Origin: Acidobacteriota bacterium
Lineage (GTDB): Bacteria; Acidobacteriota; Blastocatellia; Pyrinomonadales; Pyrinomonadaceae
Assembly: GCA_003385635.1 (NCBI GenBank)
Contig: QQUY01000001.1
Span: 1-64,000 of the forward strand
Length of the DNA: 64,000 nucleotides
Reading direction: 5' to 3'
Made by a program: the position numbers and the translations under genes. The notes under the pieces were generated by a model. It was not told the DNA's origin. It did no database searches and saw nothing but the letters and a program-made list of their open reading frames with translations. Shown piece after piece: positions 58,274 through 64,000 of the stretch. The first letter of the stretch is position 1; each line of letters begins with the position of its first letter.

Positions 58274-59557
58274 ATGTTGCGTAAAGGAATTTTTACATCA
58301 CTATTCTTGTTTGCATTTTTTGTCGCGGCGGCCATTCCCGCATTGGCACAGGCCCAAGTTAGCGGACGTGTCGAACTCAAGAAGGCTGACGGGACGACCG
58401 AACCCGTTGCGGGAGCGTCAGTCGATTGCTATCGCACCGATTCGGAGATCGGCTGCCGATCAGCGACCACGAATGATAAGGGCGAATTCACATTTCTTGG
58501 AATTCCTTACAACGGAACCGTTGCGCTTGCAGTGAGCGGACCCGGCATCGCACCGATAGTCTATCCGGGAATCAAGGCCGGCAACGACAAGGTCGTGGTT
58601 CAAGTCAGCGAGGGCGACGGTTCAGGCATCGATGAAGCGGAAGCCAGAAGAGTCGCCGCCGCGTGGGCTGCCAATCCGACCGGCGAACTCACCGAAGAAC
58701 AGAGAAAAGCTCAGGAAGAATACGAACGCAAGCTTCGTGAGATAAATGAGAAGAACGCGAAGATTGAAGAGAAGAACGCTTTGGTCGAGCGGGTGCTGAA
58801 GGAAGGCAACACGGCATTTCAGGCAAAGGACTATGACACGGCAATTGCCAAGTTCCACGAAGGCTACGAGGCCGATCCCGACTTTGCAGGAAGTGCACCT
58901 CTGCTTCTGAACAACAAGGGAATGGCCCTCAAGCAAAGAGCGGTCATCGTTTACAACGAAGGTGCCCAGAGCAAAGATTCGGCCAAGCTGGCGGCTGCTA
59001 AGAAGGCCGCGTCCGAAGACCTCTCTTTGGCGCTTGAATCCTTTTCGAAGGCGCTTGAGGTAGCTTCTCAGACGGGTGCGGCCGAGATAAGGACTCCAGA
59101 ACTCCTGAAGAAGGACAAGTTCACGTCGGCTGACGGGGGCCGCGACGCTATACGTCTTATGGTGCTGATAAAAGCTGTTGACTCTGAGCGCGCCGAAGCG
59201 GCCAAGAACGTGATCGGATACTACCTCGAGGCCGAACAGGACAAAGGAAAGAAAGCTGAGGCGCAGGGAGCGCTCGCTTCGTTCCTGCTCGAAGGATACG
59301 ACTACGAAGGCGCGGTCGCCGAATTCCGAAAAGCGTACGAAATGTCTTCCTCAGACCCGGAGATCGTAGGCAAGTTCGGCTTGGCTCTCTTTACTCTTTC
59401 GGAAGTAAATCAGGATGCGGCAATGAAGCAGGAGAGCTTGAACTATATGGACAAATACCTGAGCGTCGCTCCACAGGACCATTCCTTGAGGGACGGTATT
59501 CAGGGCGCAGTCGAAGCATTGAAAGCCGAGGGCATGAAACCCCAGAAACTCGACTAG
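58274..59557 (+). CDS. Exported TPR protein with carboxypeptidase-regulatory domain
   Basis: A 427-residue exported protein. The signal peptide covers residues 1-25 (FLFAFFVAAAIPALAQ). Residues about 27-105 form a carboxypeptidase-regulatory-like sandwich (AGASVDCYRTDSE, NDKGEFTFLGIPYNG). A Glu/Lys-rich coiled coil lies at about 145-185. TPR-like helices follow (FQAKDYDTAIAKFHEGYEAD; YEGAVAEFRKAYEMSSSDPE). It probably acts as a periplasmic scaffold. The GGAGG site precedes the ATG at 58274; the earlier opening at 58211 is not used. A strong terminator follows. Confidence 0.83.
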   Translation: MLRKGIFTSLFLFAFFVAAAIPALAQAQVSGRVELKKADGTTEPVAGASVDCYRTDSEIGCRSATTNDKGEFTFLGIPYNGTVALAVSGPGIAPIVYPGIKAGNDKVVVQVSEGDGSGIDEAEARRVAAAWAANPTGELTEEQRKAQEEYERKLREINEKNAKIEEKNALVERVLKEGNTAFQAKDYDTAIAKFHEGYEADPDFAGSAPLLLNNKGMALKQRAVIVYNEGAQSKDSAKLAAAKKAASEDLSLALESFSKALEVASQTGAAEIRTPELLKKDKFTSADGGRDAIRLMVLIKAVDSERAEAAKNVIGYYLEAEQDKGKKAEAQGALASFLLEGYDYEGAVAEFRKAYEMSSSDPEIVGKFGLALFTLSEVNQDAAMKQESLNYMDKYLSVAPQDHSLRDGIQGAVEALKAEGMKPQKLD

Positions 59558-59590
59558 CCTCTTTAGGCCTCAGGTAGAGCAAATCGTATA

Positions 59591-59620
59591 GCGTCCGGCG
59601 GCTTCCGCCGGGCGCTTTTT
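59591..59620 (+). terminator. Rho-independent terminator
   Basis: 11-bp stem gcgtccggcgg, loop ctt, ccgccgggcgc (one G-U pair), then five T residues, 33 bp after the stop of the TPR gene. Confidence 0.92.
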
Positions 59621-59681
59621 GTTGTTTAGGAAACTGGTTTTTCTTCCCGTGTAAACGGAAGCGATTCAAGGAAATATTGCC

Positions 59682-59708
59682 TTGACAGTGTTTCGTTAAA
59701 CATACTAT
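59682..59708 (+). promoter_or_regulatory. Putative pilB promoter
   Basis: TTGACA (59682-59687), a 15-nt spacer, TACTAT (59703-59708). The spacer is shorter than the ideal 17. It lies 108 bp upstream of pilB. The sequence ACAGTGTTT overlapping the -35 box recurs at 59720, within an inverted repeat. Confidence 0.5.
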
Positions 59709-59718
59709 CATTGCATTC

Positions 59719-59737
59719 AACAGTGTTTAGCACTGTT
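59719..59737. promoter_or_regulatory. Inverted repeat, possible operator of the pil genes
   Basis: AACAGTG-tttag-CACTGTT, a perfect 7-bp inverted repeat just after the putative pilB promoter. The arm plus loop (ACAGTGTTT) also occurs as a direct copy overlapping the -35 box at 59685, 35 nt away. This fits a dimeric regulator with two sites; the regulator is unknown. Confidence 0.4.
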
Positions 59738-59815
59738 TTCTTTCTCCAGCGTGTCTTCAAAACACCTCCTGAAAGCCCCTTCACTCAATTCCAGCGGAGC
59801 TTCTTTTAGAATCAA

Positions 59816-61654
59816 ATGTCTGCAAAACTCGGAGAAATATTAGTCCGTGAGAACCTCATCACCTCACAACAGCTGAGGGAGGCCCTTGACTACCAAAGGA
59901 ATAACGGCGGTCGTCTTGGTTCTAACCTTATCAAGCTGGGCATTATTTCTGACGAGGTCATAACTTCAGTTCTCTCACGTCAGTACGGGGTTCCCTCCAT
60001 TAACCTCGAACTTTTCCACATAGAAGAAGAGACTGTAAAGCTGATCTCTCACGAAGTAGCCGTAAAATACTCGGTACTGCCCATTTCGAAAGTCGGTTCT
60101 ACCCTCACGATGGCGATGGCCGACCCGACGAACGTCTTTGCGATGGACGACATTAAGTTCATGACCGGACTTAATGTCGAACCGGTGATCGCTTCCGAGG
60201 CCTCCATCCAGAAATCGATCGCCGAGTATTACAGCTCAAGCAAAGAGCTGGAGCTCGCAGGTTTCGATCTCGAAAGCGAATTCGGCAACGTCAGCACGCG
60301 TGTTGCCGCAAAAGGAAACGGAAAGCTTCGCAAGAAAGCCGAAGTCGACGACAAGCTCACCGACTCCGATCTGAAGGTCTCTCTCGGAAACTTCCAGTTT
60401 GATGATGCCGAAGGCGGCGATGTAGAGGTAATCGAAGAGAACGACGAGATCGATCTGGCGGAACTCGCGAAAGCAAGTGAGGACGCACCGGTCGTGCGGC
60501 TAGTCAACGTGCTCCTCGTCGACTCCCTCCGTCGTGGCGCTTCGGACATTCACGTCGAACCCTACGAGAAGGATTTCCGCATTAGGTTCAGGATCGACGG
60601 CCTTTTGTACGACGTGATGCATCCGCCGATGAAGATGCGTGACGCCCTGATCTCCAGATTGAAGATCATGGCGAAGCTCGACATTTCCGAGAAACGGCTT
60701 CCGCAGGACGGACGCATCAAGATCAAGGTCAAGATCGACGAGCGCTCACGCGAACTCGATTTCCGTGTTTCGACCCTTCCGACGCTGTTCGGTGAGAAGG
60801 TCGTGCTCAGGCTGCTCGACAAAGAAAAGCTGATGCTCGACATGACCAAGCTTGGCTTCGAGCCTGAAAGCCTCGAAATGTTCAAGAGGAACATCGAGAA
60901 GCCATACGGAATGGTTCTCGTTACCGGTCCCACCGGAAGCGGTAAGACGAACACACTTTACTCAGCGCTTCAGTCGCTGAACCAACCTGAAACGAACATC
61001 ATGACGGCGGAGGATCCCGTCGAGTTCAATCTGCCCGGTATCAACCAGGTGCAGATGAAAGAGCAGATCGGCCTCAATTTCGCGGCCGCCCTTCGCTCAT
61101 TCCTTCGCCAGGACCCGAACATTGTGCTCGTCGGTGAGATCCGAGACTTCGAAACCGCCGAGATCGCGATCAAAGCCGCTCTCACGGGTCACCTTGTGAT
61201 GTCCACCCTCCACACCAACGACGCTCCTTCGACCGTGTCGCGAATGGTGAATATGGGTATCGAACCATTCCTCGTCGCGACCAGTGTCAACCTTGTCCAG
61301 GCCCAGAGACTTATCCGAAAGGTCTGCTCCGAGTGCAAGGAAGAACAGCGTGTCCCGCCTGAGGCCCTTGTCGAGATCGGGTTCCCCGAAGACGAGGCCT
61401 CCGAAATGAAGATCTACCACGGCAAAGGATGCGCCCGGTGCAACGAGACCGGTTACAAAGGCCGGGTCGGTCTCTTTGAAGTAATGGAGATCACGGACGA
61501 GCTCCGCGAGCTGATAATCATCGGAGCGAGTTCGATAGAGATAAGAAAGAAAGCGATCGAGCTGGGGATGATAACGCTTCGTGAATCGGGTCTTACGAAG
61601 CTGCGAGAAGGAATTACGACGATCGAGGAGGTCGTCAAGGAAACGGTTATCTAA
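59816..61654 (+). CDS. pilB: Type IV pilus assembly ATPase PilB
   Basis: Hexameric motor ATPase for pilus extension. The 612-residue protein has an N-terminal MshEN/T2SSE_N domain at about 1-150. A linker follows, then the ATPase core with Walker A GPTGSGKT at 371-378, Asp box and Walker B (VLVGEIRDFETAEIA) and His box (VMSTLHTNDAPST). The zinc tetracysteine motif is Cys504, Cys507, Cys539, Cys542. An acidic linker (about 170-225) separates the domains. It is followed 14 bp later by a basic protein gene, then pilT, in one apparent operon. Confidence 0.95.
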   Translation: MSAKLGEILVRENLITSQQLREALDYQRNNGGRLGSNLIKLGIISDEVITSVLSRQYGVPSINLELFHIEEETVKLISHEVAVKYSVLPISKVGSTLTMAMADPTNVFAMDDIKFMTGLNVEPVIASEASIQKSIAEYYSSSKELELAGFDLESEFGNVSTRVAAKGNGKLRKKAEVDDKLTDSDLKVSLGNFQFDDAEGGDVEVIEENDEIDLAELAKASEDAPVVRLVNVLLVDSLRRGASDIHVEPYEKDFRIRFRIDGLLYDVMHPPMKMRDALISRLKIMAKLDISEKRLPQDGRIKIKVKIDERSRELDFRVSTLPTLFGEKVVLRLLDKEKLMLDMTKLGFEPESLEMFKRNIEKPYGMVLVTGPTGSGKTNTLYSALQSLNQPETNIMTAEDPVEFNLPGINQVQMKEQIGLNFAAALRSFLRQDPNIVLVGEIRDFETAEIAIKAALTGHLVMSTLHTNDAPSTVSRMVNMGIEPFLVATSVNLVQAQRLIRKVCSECKEEQRVPPEALVEIGFPEDEASEMKIYHGKGCARCNETGYKGRVGLFEVMEITDELRELIIIGASSIEIRKKAIELGMITLRESGLTKLREGITTIEEVVKETVI

Positions 61655-61668
61655 AACCCGGAGGACCT

Positions 61669-62841
61669 ATGTTTCGAGCAGCAATTCTGGCAATCGTGAT
61701 TCTCGTGGCGATCGGGATGATAGTCCCTGTCGCGACCGAGCACACTGAGGCCGGCGCAAAAGAACAGGAAAGGCACGAACTGAAGAAGACCAAGGCGGAG
61801 AAGTTCCGGTACCGGACGCGATTCCGCACGGCCAGCTACAGCAAGTCCGATCGATTCAAACAGACCGCCAAACTCCTCGAACCGGGCGAGTCACGTAAGA
61901 AGCCAAAGAAGAAGATCAAAACGTACACGAACATAGTCGATACGTCTGCTGAAGCTGCAGAACCGGCCGAAGCTCCCTCCGAATCTCCGGTCACGAGTAC
62001 CGCTCCGGCAAGCAGCTATGCCAGGACAAGAAAGACCCGCAGCACTTCAGCGCCAAAGACCGCGGCCCGAAAAAGGACCAGATACCGAAAGGTAAGCAGG
62101 ATCAACTCCTCCCGGGCAAAGAACAGGAAGGCCTCGAGCCGCAACTACTCCTCCAAACGGAGGACCGTCAAGAAATCCAAGAGAAAATACACAGCTCGCT
62201 GGTGGCATAACTACCGGGCACAGAAACGTCAGGAAGAAGCACTTGCGAAGCGAAAGGCAGCGATGGCCGCAAGACGCGAAGCTCTGCAGAGACAGCACGC
62301 GGCTGCTGAAGGCTACGGATTCGTCGAACAATCGCAGAGATACTCCGGCGCGGCGGCAGACCCGTCCCAGGAACTGGCGCATTTCGTGATGAACGCCGAC
62401 GGCAACGTGACGATGGTGGTTGTCGGTCAGGCGATGGGCGACACCATAGATTACGGCCGAAGGCGCACGCTTGCAGGTGTTTCAACAGTCGCGCTTCGAA
62501 GGACGGTCATCGATCAGATGATCCGCGAGAACGGCTGGGTCGAGAACGACTTTCACAAGGAAGTAGACGGCAAGAAGGTCTATGTCGTCGTTGCAAAAGC
62601 ACCGGACAAGAAGAATCGAGTCCAGGCTAAGACCTTCTACTTTGCCGAGGCCGAGGGTCGGATCTACAGGATCGCGGCCAGCGCTCCGAAGGACACTCCG
62701 GAACGGGCCGAAGCCGAATCCGAGAAGATGGTGAGGACGCTTCCTCGCGACAAGCGGCCGAGGACCGCAAAGAATGAACCCGCGAAAAATGAGCCGGCAG
62801 TGGAAGAACCCGTCAAGGAGGAGCCGGCCATAGAGCAATAG
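61669..62841 (+). CDS. Lys/Arg-rich exported protein between pilB and pilT
   Basis: A 390-residue protein I do not recognise. Residues 1-22 form a hydrophobic signal or anchor (AAILAIVILVAIGMIVPVA). Residues about 25-205 are very rich in Lys, Arg and Ser, disordered (RKKPKKKIKTYTN, RRTVKKSKRKYTARW). A folded C-terminal domain lies at about 230-345 (LAHFVMNADGNVTMVVVGQA, then KVYVVVAKAPDKKNRVQAKT). The tail is a Pro/Glu/Ala-type repeat (PAKNEPAVEEPVKEEP). GGAGG precedes the ATG. Its place in the operon suggests a pilus or envelope role, perhaps contact with DNA or acidic polymers. Confidence 0.75.
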   Translation: MFRAAILAIVILVAIGMIVPVATEHTEAGAKEQERHELKKTKAEKFRYRTRFRTASYSKSDRFKQTAKLLEPGESRKKPKKKIKTYTNIVDTSAEAAEPAEAPSESPVTSTAPASSYARTRKTRSTSAPKTAARKRTRYRKVSRINSSRAKNRKASSRNYSSKRRTVKKSKRKYTARWWHNYRAQKRQEEALAKRKAAMAARREALQRQHAAAEGYGFVEQSQRYSGAAADPSQELAHFVMNADGNVTMVVVGQAMGDTIDYGRRRTLAGVSTVALRRTVIDQMIRENGWVENDFHKEVDGKKVYVVVAKAPDKKNRVQAKTFYFAEAEGRIYRIAASAPKDTPERAEAESEKMVRTLPRDKRPRTAKNEPAKNEPAVEEPVKEEPAIEQ

Positions 62842-62904
62842 CCGTCCGGTTATAAGGCCATTTCCCCTTCACACTTGCGAACGGTGAATGCGAGAGGAGA
62901 TCAG

Positions 62905-64000
<1,096 letters not shown>

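Overview
The window is a stretch of bacterial chromosome. Roughly 70 mostly single-copy genes are packed on both strands, with no phage, integrase, transposase, rRNA, tRNA or CRISPR array visible. The organism is probably a Gram-negative member of the Acidobacteriota, most likely Blastocatellia/Pyrinomonadales. This is inferred from moderate-to-high G+C, a TonB receptor and a TPR protein that both carry carboxypeptidase-regulatory-like domains, many secreted peptidases and PD40 proteins, type IV pilus ATPases, and the ffh-rpsP-khpA-rimM-trmD-rplS-rnhB block. A 16S or marker-gene comparison would settle it.

Layout. 0.1-8.7 kb: a TonB receptor diverges from wecB, followed by a zinc-ribbon protein, def, a DnaQ-like exonuclease, and a pyrE-truA-DUF952-uppS-cdsA run. 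8.8-22.5 kb: accessory genes (SSS symporter, DUF2254 protein, GNAT, flavodoxin-like, SRPBCC, CPBP protease, nucleotidyltransferase, secreted PIG-L deacetylase, hypotheticals). 22.5-30 kb: 3D-domain protein, PilZ protein, lysine-dehydrogenase-like protein, an ECF sigma factor with a plausible self-regulated promoter, aminotransferase V, lepB and carA. 30-36 kb: a GT-C/STT3-like membrane protein coupled to a lipoprotein, hydrolases, and a nickel superoxide dismutase locus (ferredoxin, sodN, its maturation protease sodX), then lipA. 36-41 kb: papain-like protease, DinB-like protein, amidohydrolase, and a SCO-like protein lacking one of its two cysteines. 41-46 kb: the translation/SRP block. 46-58 kb: kinase-like protein, esterase, an A+T-rich nuclease-like gene, M24 peptidase, a DapF homologue with both catalytic cysteines replaced by serine, DoxX-like protein, M28 peptidase, PD40 protein, acyl-ACP desaturase and serC. 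58-64 kb: TPR protein, then pilB, a Lys/Arg-rich protein and pilT, which runs off the right edge.

The most striking non-gene signal is in the spacers. At many separate sites they are built from imperfect short tandem repeats. The unit length is constant (7 nt at most sites, 9 nt at others) while the unit sequence changes from site to site. The 9-nt arrays keep reading frame and have been absorbed into proteins: the first 30 or so residues of RimM are a 3-residue repeat encoded by such an array, and the array forms a 29/30-bp inverted repeat with a second array just upstream. Several start or stop codons lie inside arrays. A second class of spacer element is short G+C-rich hairpins with 2-3 nt loops, including a 138-bp REPIN-like pair between rplS and rnhB.
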